A stretch of DNA of 64,000 nt from an uncultured Clostridia bacterium (GTDB lineage: Bacteria > Bacillota > Clostridia > Christensenellales > DTU072): assembly GCA_944362765.1 (NCBI GenBank), contig CALVTP010000003.1:1-64000 (forward strand). Reading direction: 5' to 3'. Made by a program: the position numbers and the translations under genes. Below the pieces are notes generated by a model. The model was not told the DNA's origin. It worked only from the letters and a program-made list of their open reading frames with translations, and did no database searches. This document shows, piece after piece, positions 16,051-24,111 of this stretch. Position 1 is the first letter of the stretch. Every line of letters begins with the position of its first letter.

Positions 16051-16332
16051 AAACCTCACTATAAAATACCGCCGTCGAGATGTAGACGAGCGTGTAAAGA
16101 GCGAGATACGGAGCGGATTGGGGTAAGCAAAAGACCGAAGCCGTTTGAACAGGCAAAAGCCATGATTGCGTTAGTTTGCGGCGAAGCAACTAGCGGAGGC
16201 GGTAAAGCCTCCGCTAGTTGCGGTTTCGGTCGAAATTGTCGACGGGCTGTATACCATACGCTCCGAGACAACTCCTGGAGGGAGGAAACTTGTTTCTTTC
16301 GCCCGAAAGCGCCGTAAAATATGCCCCTAGCC
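16051..16332. other. Non-coding segment between the two elements, with a strong hairpin
   Basis: No convincing gene is present. It contains a perfect 15-bp hairpin: GCAACTAGCGGAGGC (16186-16200), loop GGTAAA, GCCTCCGCTAGTTGC (16207-16221). No T-run follows, so it is not an ordinary terminator. A 100-codon minus-strand frame (16059-16361) runs through it and into copy B and has no recognisable domain. A small RNA or a remnant of a mobile element is possible. Confidence 0.5.
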
Positions 16333-16480
16333 GCGGGTATATTATAATTTTCTTCCCGCATCAGGTCTTACCTTATGAAAAAAGTTTGTACGGGAATACG
16401 AACTTCTTCATAAGGATTTTGTTTAAGCGAGCGATTATAGTATTCCTACTTTAATTTTGCGGGAAGAAAATTATAATATC
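16333..16480. repeat. Nested inverted-repeat element, copy B (~148 bp)
   Basis: Terminal arms are perfect 22-bp inverted repeats at 16339-16360 and 16458-16479 (core TATAATTTTCTTCCCGCA). Inside, CCTTATGAA...AAGTTTGTA (16371-16390) pairs with TACGAACTTCTTCATAAGG (16397-16415) around CGGGAA. See copy A at 15909-16050. A TATAAT in the right arm (16472-16477) may serve as the -10 box for the following operon, although no good -35 box is visible. Confidence 0.75.
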
Positions 16481-16505
16481 TAAAAAAATGCTTCAAAGGG
16501 GCGGA

Positions 16506-17219
16506 ATGGCTCTTTTTTACATAGAATGGAGTATGAAGTACTTGGTTAAAGGGGAGGGGGAAGCGGTGGTGCTGCTCCACGGTTGGGGAGCCGATAAAGA
16601 GGCGATGGCGCCGCTTACGGAAGCGCTCTCCTCGGAGTACACCGTCATTGCGCCGGACCTTTACGGCTTCGGAGAGAGCCCCATAACAAGGGTAATGGCG
16701 TTGGAGGACTACGCCGAAGGGATAATCGGCATACTTAATAAAGAGGGGTTTTCCAGAGCTGCCGTAATCGGGCATTCCTTCGGGGGAAGAGTGGGAATAA
16801 GACTAGCCGTCCGTCACCGGGAGATGGTTTCCGGATTGGTTCTGGTCGACGCCGCCGGTCTGAAACCGCGCCCGGGAGTAAAACGCGCTTTAAGAAGACT
16901 CGGGAACGCTTTCGGAAAGGCGACGCACCTTTATAAGCCGAAAGGTTCCGCCGATTACGAGCATTCCTCGGGGTATCTCAGAGGCACTTTTTTGAATGTC
17001 ATCCACGACTTTCAGGAAGGTGAATGCCCGTTGATACGCTGCCCTACATTGTTGATTTGGGGGAGAAAGGACAGGGATACTCCGCCATATATGGCGCGCA
17101 GAATGAGACGGCTGATCCACGGGTCGCGTTTGGTGTGGATCCGGGATGGCGGGCACTTCAGCTACCTCGACGAAAGTACGCGCGTGGCGCTCCTCATCAA
17201 GGAATTTTTGGCGGAGTAA
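16506..17219 (+). CDS. Alpha/beta hydrolase
   Basis: This is a 237-residue alpha/beta-hydrolase-fold enzyme. The oxyanion segment LLHGWG, nucleophile elbow GHSFGG, acid loop WGRKDRDTP and catalytic histidine DGGHFSYLDE are present and in order, giving a Ser-Asp-His triad. The substrate is unknown. Three starts are possible: 16488 (no ribosome site), 16506 (AAGGGG upstream, chosen) and 16533 (TGGAGT upstream). The murF and ddl genes follow on the same strand, so it may belong to a peptidoglycan precursor operon. The right arm of repeat element B lies directly upstream. Confidence 0.8.
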   Translation: MALFYIEWSMKYLVKGEGEAVVLLHGWGADKEAMAPLTEALSSEYTVIAPDLYGFGESPITRVMALEDYAEGIIGILNKEGFSRAAVIGHSFGGRVGIRLAVRHREMVSGLVLVDAAGLKPRPGVKRALRRLGNAFGKATHLYKPKGSADYEHSSGYLRGTFLNVIHDFQEGECPLIRCPTLLIWGRKDRDTPPYMARRMRRLIHGSRLVWIRDGGHFSYLDESTRVALLIKEFLAE

Positions 17220-17301
17220 TTCATTCCGCCGAACGATGACGCATTTTCGCAGTCTGTTTCGAAAAGACACAATTTCGCCATCCGCAGCATATAAGTGAGT
17301 G

Positions 17302-18807
17302 ATGGTCACGGGGTTAATGGCGGCGGGCGCGGGCGTGGGTTGGATTGCGGCACTTCTGGGAGCGCTCAGAATGGCGGGGAGGGTGCAGCGCGCCAATTAC
17401 TACCTCGTGCGCTTTCCTGAGTGGACGGAGACGGCTTTCACGGTGTTGATTTCCACGCTGACGCTTTTGGCACTGAAAGAAGTTACTCTCGGAGCAGTCG
17501 CCTTTTTTACGACGGAGTGCGCAATGTGCGTCGTAAACGGCGTCAGATTCTTTTCGTTGAGGACGAAATTCGTGCCGACGGCGCGCGGATTGAGGCTGCT
17601 CGCCGGCTGGACGGTGATAAACGCTTCGTCCGTCGCCGTCTTAGCCCTTCCGGAAGCCTTCAGGGCGTTGTATCTTGCCGAAATTTTCGCGCTTTATCCC
17701 GTTACGACGGCGCTTGCGGTCGTCATTATCGAACCCTTCGAGCGACTAAAAAACGCCGCCTTTTTGAGGCGTGAAGCCGCGGAATATCAAAAACTTCCCG
17801 CCATAAAAATTGCCGTAACGGGAAGCTTCGGAAAGACTACGGTGAAGGAACTGATCAAGGCGGCGCTCGGACAAGACTATACTTCTCTTGCCACCGACGG
17901 TAACAAAAATACGCCATTCGGGATACTGGAAACCGTAAAAAGGTATTCCGGAGAGCAGATTTTGATAACCGAATTCGGAGCGCGGCGAAAGGGGGACATA
18001 GCGGAACTCATAAAGCTCTTTCCGCCCGATTTTGCCGTCATTACCGGAGTGACGGCGCAGCACCTAGAAAGCTTCAAAAGCCTCGAAAACATCACCCGGG
18101 AAAAATTCCTGCTTGCAAAAGCGGTGAGCGAGGAGCGCCTGATATTAAATGTCGACAACGATATCGTCCGTTCGGTTTCAAAGGAATTTCCGAGAGCTGT
18201 TACCGTCGGAAAGGAAGGCGTGTTCCGCATTTCGCACTACAGGGAGCGGGAAGACGGGTTCGATTTCGTGCTGAATTATGTGGTCGGCGGGAGGAAAGAG
18301 CGCCTTTTATTAAGTCTTCCGTTGCATGGGCGGCACAACGCCTCGAATGCCGCTTTGGCAGCCGTCGTATCTATCATGTTGGGGGTGCCGCCGCGCTCGG
18401 TCCGCGAGAGATTGGCTTCGTTTAAGGGGGTTCCTCACCGATTCGAAGTAAAAAAACATGGGGGGATTACTATAATTGACGACGGATATAACTCCAATAT
18501 CGAAGGGGTGCGCTCGGGAGCCGAGGCGTTTAAAAGGTTCGCAGGAAGGAAGGTGGCGGTAGCTCAAGGGCTTGTCGAGGCGGGGCGGGAGAGGACGGCG
18601 TTGAATACCTTGGCAGGAGCGGCTCTCGCAGGTTCCGACGTCGTCGTCGGGGTGGGGAGGAACGCGCGCTGCATCGAAAAAGGCTTGAAATCGGCAGGCT
18701 TTAACGGAGAGTTTCTGCGCTTTAAGAGTTTGAAAGCCGCCCAAAGAGCACTTCCGGCACTCCTCAGGGAAGGCGACGTCGTCTGGTTTCAAAACGACTT
18801 GCCATGA
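17302..18807 (+). CDS. murF: UDP-MurNAc-tripeptide-D-Ala-D-Ala ligase (MurF) with N-terminal membrane segment
   Basis: This is a 501-residue Mur ligase. MurF adds D-Ala-D-Ala to UDP-MurNAc-tripeptide in the cytoplasm. The ATP-binding loop VTGSFGKTTVKEL lies near 173-185, followed by TDGNKNTPFG, the magnesium-binding GVTAQHLESF, HGRHNASNAALA and DDGYNSN. It differs from the classical enzyme: the first ~155 residues hold several hydrophobic segments and replace the usual MurF N-terminal UMP-binding domain, so it may be membrane-tethered. The start is ATG 17302 (GTG 17299 adjacent). Placement before ddl, which makes its substrate, supports the role. Confidence 0.82.
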   Translation: MVTGLMAAGAGVGWIAALLGALRMAGRVQRANYYLVRFPEWTETAFTVLISTLTLLALKEVTLGAVAFFTTECAMCVVNGVRFFSLRTKFVPTARGLRLLAGWTVINASSVAVLALPEAFRALYLAEIFALYPVTTALAVVIIEPFERLKNAAFLRREAAEYQKLPAIKIAVTGSFGKTTVKELIKAALGQDYTSLATDGNKNTPFGILETVKRYSGEQILITEFGARRKGDIAELIKLFPPDFAVITGVTAQHLESFKSLENITREKFLLAKAVSEERLILNVDNDIVRSVSKEFPRAVTVGKEGVFRISHYREREDGFDFVLNYVVGGRKERLLLSLPLHGRHNASNAALAAVVSIMLGVPPRSVRERLASFKGVPHRFEVKKHGGITIIDDGYNSNIEGVRSGAEAFKRFAGRKVAVAQGLVEAGRERTALNTLAGAALAGSDVVVGVGRNARCIEKGLKSAGFNGEFLRFKSLKAAQRALPALLREGDVVWFQNDLP

Positions 18808-18811
18808 GGGG

Positions 18812-18858
18812 TACGGCGCTGAAACGAAGTCCGCAAAAAGGGGTTCTCTTGCGCCGTA
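18812..18858. repeat. Inverted repeat between murF and ddl
   Basis: TACGGCGC (18812-18819) and GCGCCGTA (18851-18858) form a perfect 8-bp stem with a 31-nt loop. GTTACTTTTTCTT follows, so it could act as an attenuator or weak terminator before ddl. Confidence 0.4.
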
Positions 18859-18906
18859 ACAGTTACTTTTTCTTGTAAACGTGCGGATATAAACAGGGGG
18901 TTTATT

Positions 18907-19977
18907 ATGATAAATTGCGCTTTGGTATACGGATTCGATTCGCCCGAACACGATGTTTCGGTGATGACCGCGCTCGAAATCATGCGGAACGCTCCGTCAA
19001 AAGGGATTCGTCTGAAACCCGTTTATGCGCGGGACGGGCGCTTTTTCGGCGGCGATGAATTGTCGGAAATCAAAGCCTATACGCCGTTCGAGGCGGGAAA
19101 ACACCCCGAAGTGTTCGTCCAGAGCGGAAGGCTTTGGCGGGTAAAACGCGGAAAGGCGCGAGCGGAGTGCGAACTTGACTGCGCGCTGATAGCGGCGCAC
19201 GGCGGCGCCGGAGAGAACGGGGCGCTTCAAGGTTTTTTGGAAGTTTCGGGCGTCAAGTATCTGTCAACGGGCGTTTTCGGCGCCGCGCTCGGGATGAGTA
19301 AGTGGGCTTCTAAGACGTTGATGAAGGCGGCGGGTGTGCCCGTACCCGAATTTACCGTCATCAAAAAGGGGGACGAATTGAAACCGCTCCTTGAAAAATC
19401 AAGCTACCCCGTGATAATAAAGCCCGACTCAGGCGGCTCTTCATTGGGAATCCGCGTTGCCGATTCTGCCCGTGAAGCGGTGAAAATGGTGGACACTGCT
19501 TTCAGATTCGGCGACAAGGTTATCATAGAGGAGTATTTAAAAGGTGCGGAAGACATAAATATCGCCGTGCTGAGTACCCCGGACACGTTCATCGTCTCGA
19601 AGCCCGAGCGCCCGTTACGTCACGGCGAGATACTCTCTTTCGACGATAAATATACCAGAAAAGACGGGAAAATTTCGGAATTTCCGGTAGATCTGGATGA
19701 AGAAACGGCGGCGGAGTTAAAAGAGTACGTGAAAATCGGCGTGGAAATTTTCGAGGTAAAGGGCGTCGCGCGCTTCGACTTTTTGCTGAGCGGCGGAAAG
19801 TTGTATTTTAACGAAGTCAATACCGTCCCGGGGTCGCTTGCGGGGTACCTTTTCCCGGAGATGTCCTTTTCCGCCTTTTTGCGTCGGCTTATAGAGGGAG
19901 CAACTTGCCGGGAAACGCGTCACTTCCCGGCGGGGGACAAGCTTTTGAATATAAAGCCTAAACGCCGTCAGCGTTAG
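18907..19977 (+). CDS. ddl: D-alanine--D-alanine ligase
   Basis: This 356-residue ATP-grasp enzyme joins two D-alanines for peptidoglycan. Visible motifs are AAHGGAGENGALQGFLE (Ddl signature 1), the ATP-grasp lysine segment YPVIIKPDSGGSSLGI, the EEYLKGAEDI strand and the metal-binding VARFDFLL...YFNEVNTVPGSLAGYLFPEM (signature 2). The start ATG 18907 has AGGGGG upstream. It follows murF by 99 nt. It is convergent with rqcH, with 18 nt between the stops. Confidence 0.9.
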   Translation: MINCALVYGFDSPEHDVSVMTALEIMRNAPSKGIRLKPVYARDGRFFGGDELSEIKAYTPFEAGKHPEVFVQSGRLWRVKRGKARAECELDCALIAAHGGAGENGALQGFLEVSGVKYLSTGVFGAALGMSKWASKTLMKAAGVPVPEFTVIKKGDELKPLLEKSSYPVIIKPDSGGSSLGIRVADSAREAVKMVDTAFRFGDKVIIEEYLKGAEDINIAVLSTPDTFIVSKPERPLRHGEILSFDDKYTRKDGKISEFPVDLDEETAAELKEYVKIGVEIFEVKGVARFDFLLSGGKLYFNEVNTVPGSLAGYLFPEMSFSAFLRRLIEGATCRETRHFPAGDKLLNIKPKRRQR

Positions 19978-19995
19978 ACCGGTCAAAGCGAACGC

Positions 19996-21633
19996 TCAGA
20001 GCTCTTCCTCTGCGGCAGGGGTGACGACGACCGTCTTATAGTCGGTGTAGGTGACCCTGACGCCCTTTAATCGCCTGACCCTTTTTCTCGGAGTGTAGTC
20101 GACTTCGACTTTCGGTGACTCGCGGTTCTCCGAAAAGCGCGCCACTATCGAAGCAGCCTTCGATATCACTTCTTCGGGAACGTCGCTCCCGTTGGTCACG
20201 ATGAGTCCGTGCCCGCCGTGAAAGTTTTTGGCATGCAGCCAGATATCCTCTCCGGAGGCGAGTTCGAAAGTCACCTTTTCGTTTTGAACGGAGTTCCTTC
20301 CGACGTATATCGTAAAGCCCATAAAGTCGGTGCGGTAGGGCGGAGTTTTTTTCGGGGTGCGCGCCTTTTTCGAAGTCGTCGGACGCTTTCCCGAAAGCGA
20401 TAAAATCTCCTCCTCGATTTCTTTGAACTCCGCTTCCGTCCTGCAATTTCTTATATAAGTTTTCAGTTCTTTGACGGAGTCGGAAAGCAATAACGACCGC
20501 TCCAGATCCTCTTTTGCAAAGCGTTCGGCACCTTTTGCTTTGGAATATAATTTAAAGTACCTTTCTATATTCTTTTTTGGAGAATAGGTGGGATTTAACG
20601 CAATTTCTATTTCACGATTATTATAAAAATCGTCACATTTTATAATACTCATACCTTTCTCCAAGCGGTGAAAATTGCATTTCAATATCTCTCCCGCCTC
20701 AAGATACCTTTCTTTTGTTCCTGCCGAGGCGAGCACCCGCTCGTCCTCTTCTATATGACGCTTCACCTTTTTTTCGAGCGAGGATAAAAGCTTCTCCGAG
20801 GTTCTCCGGCGGCGTGCGGTCTCCTTTTCCAGAACGGCTTTCCCGCGTGAAAAATCGATGGCTTCCGAAAGGGCGGAGAACTCCTTTACCTCGTTATCTC
20901 CGAAGTACTTACAGGCGTAGAAACCGTTCGGTGAGCCGGGTACCGCGACGGGGGAAAACGCCTCCGATGAATATATGTCATCCATTCTTTTCAATGCCTT
21001 ATCCGCACCGATTGTCTCCTTTAGATGTATCAGCTCTTTTGCCGATTCCTTCGAAAGTCCGTTAAGCTTGGAATAAACCTCTTCCGCAGTCACTTTGTTT
21101 TCGAGCACTTCCCGCGCTTCGGGCGCAGACAATAAAATTTTTCCGCGCGCCGGCGGGACATATTCCGCGCCGGGGTAGACGGGACGGGAATTTTCGTTTA
21201 TTATCCTTTTTACGGAGTCGGTTATCTTTCCTTCCGAGGTCAGTATGAGATTTGACGCACCGCCCATTATCTCGGCGTACAGAAGGTATTTTTTTGCGTC
21301 GTTTAATTCATTTTTGCTTAAAATCGCTATTTTTATTATCCTGTCTTCGTTTTCAATCGAAAAACCTTCTATAATCCCGCCGAGGATGTGTTTTCTTAAA
21401 GCCATCGTGAAGTTGTCGGGAACTTCGGTTGCCGGGTGCGTCCGGCGGGTAAGATATACTCCGGCGATATCGGACTTTGCCGACAGGAAGAGGGTGTGAT
21501 TGGCACCGCGCGCACGTATAGTAAACAGATAAGTGTCGTTTCCGATGGAAGCGATGCGGTTTATCCGCCCGGAGTTCAGCTCCTCCGACAGTTCGCGGCT
21601 TAACGCCTTCAAAGTTATCATATCGTTAGGCAT
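19996..21633 (-). CDS. rqcH: NFACT protein RqcH (ribosome quality control; FbpA/Rqc2 family)
   Basis: This 545-residue protein belongs to the NFACT family. Bacterial RqcH binds obstructed 50S subunits and recruits tRNA-Ala to add C-terminal alanine tails that mark stalled products for degradation. The NFACT-N domain (MITLKALSRELSEELNSGRI, then NFTMALRKHILGG), central helices with coiled-coil character (about 270-400) and the C-terminal NFACT-R domain (TIYVGRNSVQNE, ASGEDIWLHAKNFHGGHGLI) are all present. The start lies 6 nt after a TATAAT box with no SD, so the mRNA may be leaderless; ATG 21621 is an alternative. Confidence 0.9.
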   Translation of the reverse strand: MPNDMITLKALSRELSEELNSGRINRIASIGNDTYLFTIRARGANHTLFLSAKSDIAGVYLTRRTHPATEVPDNFTMALRKHILGGIIEGFSIENEDRIIKIAILSKNELNDAKKYLLYAEIMGGASNLILTSEGKITDSVKRIINENSRPVYPGAEYVPPARGKILLSAPEAREVLENKVTAEEVYSKLNGLSKESAKELIHLKETIGADKALKRMDDIYSSEAFSPVAVPGSPNGFYACKYFGDNEVKEFSALSEAIDFSRGKAVLEKETARRRRTSEKLLSSLEKKVKRHIEEDERVLASAGTKERYLEAGEILKCNFHRLEKGMSIIKCDDFYNNREIEIALNPTYSPKKNIERYFKLYSKAKGAERFAKEDLERSLLLSDSVKELKTYIRNCRTEAEFKEIEEEILSLSGKRPTTSKKARTPKKTPPYRTDFMGFTIYVGRNSVQNEKVTFELASGEDIWLHAKNFHGGHGLIVTNGSDVPEEVISKAASIVARFSENRESPKVEVDYTPRKRVRRLKGVRVTYTDYKTVVVTPAAEEEL

Positions 21634-21668
21634 ACTTTGATTATAGCCTAATTTTTGTCGGAGTTCAA
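21634..21668 (-). promoter_or_regulatory. Promoter placing transcription at the rqcH start codon
   Basis: On the minus strand TTGAAC (21663-21668), a 17-nt spacer and perfect TATAAT (21640-21645) are followed by CAAAGT and then ATG (21633). The expected +1 is the A of the start codon. No SD sequence is present. Confidence 0.7.
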
Positions 21669-21730
21669 CCGCTTTCGGGGTTCGGATGGCGTAACTTTCC
21701 CGAAAAGACTCTTTCCGCCCTTATACAATC

Positions 21731-21790
21731 TTCAAAACGTGCGATTCCGGGGCGGAAAGAGGGAAAAATTTCTCTTTCCGACGTTTTGAA
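21731..21790. repeat. Two-part hairpin between rqcH and tig
   Basis: The outer arms TTCAAAACGT (21731-21740) and ACGTTTTGAA (21781-21790) enclose an inner stem CGGAAAGAG (21753-21761) / CTCTTTCCG (21772-21780). It lies in the 368-nt divergent gap between rqcH and tig, upstream of both predicted transcription starts. The function is unknown. Confidence 0.55.
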
Positions 21791-21917
21791 TCGGTTTTTT
21801 TCGGATATTGTCGAAAACGCTCCGAAAATATTCCCGACCTTCTTTTCCGTTCCGAAACCGGCAGACATCATAAAAATTAATTAATATAAAATATTTTATT
21901 TTTATATATATATTCTA

Positions 21918-21946
21918 TTGATTTAATTTTTGCGCTGTGATAATAT
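21918..21946 (+). promoter_or_regulatory. Promoter of tig
   Basis: TTGATT (21918-21923), 17-nt spacer, extended -10 TGaTAATAT (hexamer 21941-21946). Confidence 0.65.
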
Positions 21947-22001
21947 AAGCAGGCACGAAAAATTATTCCACCGAAAAATTCAACTCACGGAGGCTAAAAA
22001 T

Positions 22002-23291
22002 ATGGAATATTCAATACAGAAACTCGACAACTCCAAAGTCGAAATCGCCGTAAGTCTCGACAAAGAGGAATGGCAGGGCTACGTCAAAAAGGCGTACGAC
22101 AAGACCAAACATCAATTTGCGATAGAAGGATTCCGCAAAGGGAAAGTGCCGTACAACGTCATCTGCAAGCGTTACGGCGAGGAGATATTCTACGAAGACG
22201 CCATGGAAATCGCCATCGGCGAACGCTACGAAGAGATAGTCGGAAAAGAAAAGCTCGACGTCGTCTCTTCTCCCGAGGTCTCGCTGACTTCCGTTGACGT
22301 CGACCATCTGAAATTCACCGCTACCGTCACCGTTTATCCCGAATTCGAACTCGGCAAATACACGGGACTCGACATCAAAAAGTCCGAGGTGAAGGAAGTT
22401 ACCGAGGAAGACGTCAGGCGCGTCATCGATTCCGATCTCAACGCCGCTGCACGCTTTGTCGACATTACCGACCGCGCCGCCGCATCGGGCGATATGGTCA
22501 CTATCGACTACTCGGGCTCCGTTGACGGCGAAAAGTTCGAAGGCGGCACCGCCGAGAAGTACTCGCTGACCCTCGGTTCCGGCACCTTTATCCCCGGCTT
22601 CGAAGATCAGGTTATCGGTCATAAGATCGGCGAGAATTTCGACGTCAAAGTGAAATTCCCGGATGATTATCATGCGGAAAATCTGAAAGGTAAAGACGCC
22701 GTGTTCAGCTGCCTCATCCACGAGATCAAGGTCAAGGAGCTCCCCGCCGAAGACGACGAGTTCGCAAAGGATCTCGGCGAATTCGACACCTTCGAGGAAT
22801 ATAAAAACGGCATAAAGGAAAGACTTAAAGCCGACGAACTCAAAAAAGCCGAGACCGCCGAAAACGACGCTTTAATCGAAGCCGTCGTCAAAGCCACCGA
22901 GCTGAAAGTCCCCGACGCCATGATAGACGACGAAGTTACCAGGAACTTAGAGGACATGAAGCACAGCATGTCGATGTACGGTTTGAAGTTCGAAGATTAT
23001 CTGCAATACACCTCGACTACGGAGGAGAAAATCCGCGAGGATATCCGTCCGAGAGCAGAAAACGAAGTCAAAACGGGCATGATAATGAACGCCATTATCA
23101 CCAAGGAAAAGCTCGTCCCCACTCCCGAGGAGCTCAAAGCCGAGCTCAAAAAGCGCGCGGGAGCGGCGGAAGACGCCAAGGAAGAGGATTACATGAAGGA
23201 TGTCAACGAGTACGAACTGAACTCTTTGATGCAGAGAATGACCTTCGATAAGCTTATTGCCTTCCTGAGGGCGAACAACAACATCGCCTGA
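22002..23291 (+). CDS. tig: Trigger factor
   Basis: This 429-residue ribosome-bound chaperone receives nascent chains at the exit tunnel. The ribosome-binding signature GFRKGKVP sits near 44-51. The FKBP-type prolyl isomerase domain spans about 160-245 (GDMVTIDYSGSVDGEKFEGG, GTFIPGFEDQVIG). The helical C-terminal chaperone arms follow. ATG 22002 has GGAGG upstream; a frame extending to 21930 has no ribosome site and is rejected. The order tig-clpP-clpX-lon is a conserved proteostasis block. Confidence 0.95.
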   Translation: MEYSIQKLDNSKVEIAVSLDKEEWQGYVKKAYDKTKHQFAIEGFRKGKVPYNVICKRYGEEIFYEDAMEIAIGERYEEIVGKEKLDVVSSPEVSLTSVDVDHLKFTATVTVYPEFELGKYTGLDIKKSEVKEVTEEDVRRVIDSDLNAAARFVDITDRAAASGDMVTIDYSGSVDGEKFEGGTAEKYSLTLGSGTFIPGFEDQVIGHKIGENFDVKVKFPDDYHAENLKGKDAVFSCLIHEIKVKELPAEDDEFAKDLGEFDTFEEYKNGIKERLKADELKKAETAENDALIEAVVKATELKVPDAMIDDEVTRNLEDMKHSMSMYGLKFEDYLQYTSTTEEKIREDIRPRAENEVKTGMIMNAIITKEKLVPTPEELKAELKKRAGAAEDAKEEDYMKDVNEYELNSLMQRMTFDKLIAFLRANNNIA

Positions 23292-23334
23292 GAGAAAAGG
23301 GAGTTGCGGCTTAAAACCAATTCCGAAGCGCTTC

Positions 23335-23361
23335 GGATATTCCGACCTCGTCGGGGTATCC
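23335..23361 (+). repeat. Hairpin between tig and clpP
   Basis: GGATATTCCGAC (23335-23346) pairs with GTCGGGGTATCC (23350-23361) around CTC, with two G:T pairs. No T-run follows directly. It may stabilise or process the tig-clpP transcript. The rest of the 204-nt gap shows nothing recognisable apart from the clpP ribosome site. Confidence 0.45.
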
Positions 23362-23495
23362 GGGGCGTCAACGCTTTTTAAAGCATAAAACCAATAAAAA
23401 ACCGGACTTTCGGCGGGAATGTCTTTGGAAGACGACGAAAAAGGAAGACTTCCGACACATTTCTGCCGTCGCCTTTCGGGCGAAAAGGAGAGTAT

Positions 23496-24101
23496 ATGGA
23501 AACCATAAAATCGGTAATGATGCCCATACCTACCGTCATAGAAAACACCAACCGCGGTTCCACCGCGTACGATCTTTATTCGAGGCTGCTTGAAGACAGG
23601 ATCGTCTTTTTGACGGGCGTCATCGACGACGCCACAGCCAATCTCGTCGTGGGACAGCTTCTGTACCTCGAAACCAAAGATCCCGATAAGGATATTTCGT
23701 TGTATATCAACTCCCCCGGGGGCTCGGTGACGGCGGGAATGGCTATTTTCGACACCATGAATTATATAAAGTGCGACGTTTCGACGATCTGTGTCGGCAT
23801 GGCGGCTTCGATGGGAGCCTTCCTGCTCGCGGCGGGCACGAAAGGGAAGCGGATCTGCCTTCCCAACTCCGAAGTCATGATCCACCAGCCTCTCGGCGGG
23901 GCGCAGGGGCAGGCTTCCGACATAAAAATCGTCGCCGATCACATACTTAAAACGCGCGAAAAGCTGAACAGATTTTTGGCTGAAGCTACAGGTAAGAGCG
24001 TCGAAGAGATAGCCCGCGACACCGACAGGGACAACTACATGTCCGCCGAGGAAGCCAAGGAATACGGGCTGGTCGACGTCGTTTATACCACTCGCGAATA
24101 A
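23496..24101 (+). CDS. clpP: ATP-dependent Clp protease proteolytic subunit
   Basis: This is a 201-residue ClpP peptidase, which forms a double heptameric barrel fed by ClpX or ClpC. The catalytic S105 lies in [11 protein letters not shown] and H130 in MIHQPLGG; the aspartate is in the [10 protein letters not shown] block. The oxyanion strand SPGGSVTAG is intact. The ribosome site AAAAGGAG precedes ATG 23496. clpX begins 10 nt after the stop. Confidence 0.95.
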   Translation: METIKSVMMPIPTVIENTNRGSTAYDLYSRLLEDRIVFLTGVIDDATANLVVGQLLYLETKDPDKDISLYINSPGGSVTAGMAIFDTMNYIKCDVSTICVGMAASMGAFLLAAGTKGKRICLPNSEVMIHQPLGGAQGQASDIKIVADHILKTREKLNRFLAEATGKSVEEIARDTDRDNYMSAEEAKEYGLVDVVYTTRE

Positions 24102-24111
24102 AAGGAGTAAT

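Noticed and set aside
16059-16361. A 100-codon minus-strand frame between the repeat elements
   Set aside because: It runs into element B, has no SD or domain, and contains the perfect hairpin, which is unusual for coding DNA.
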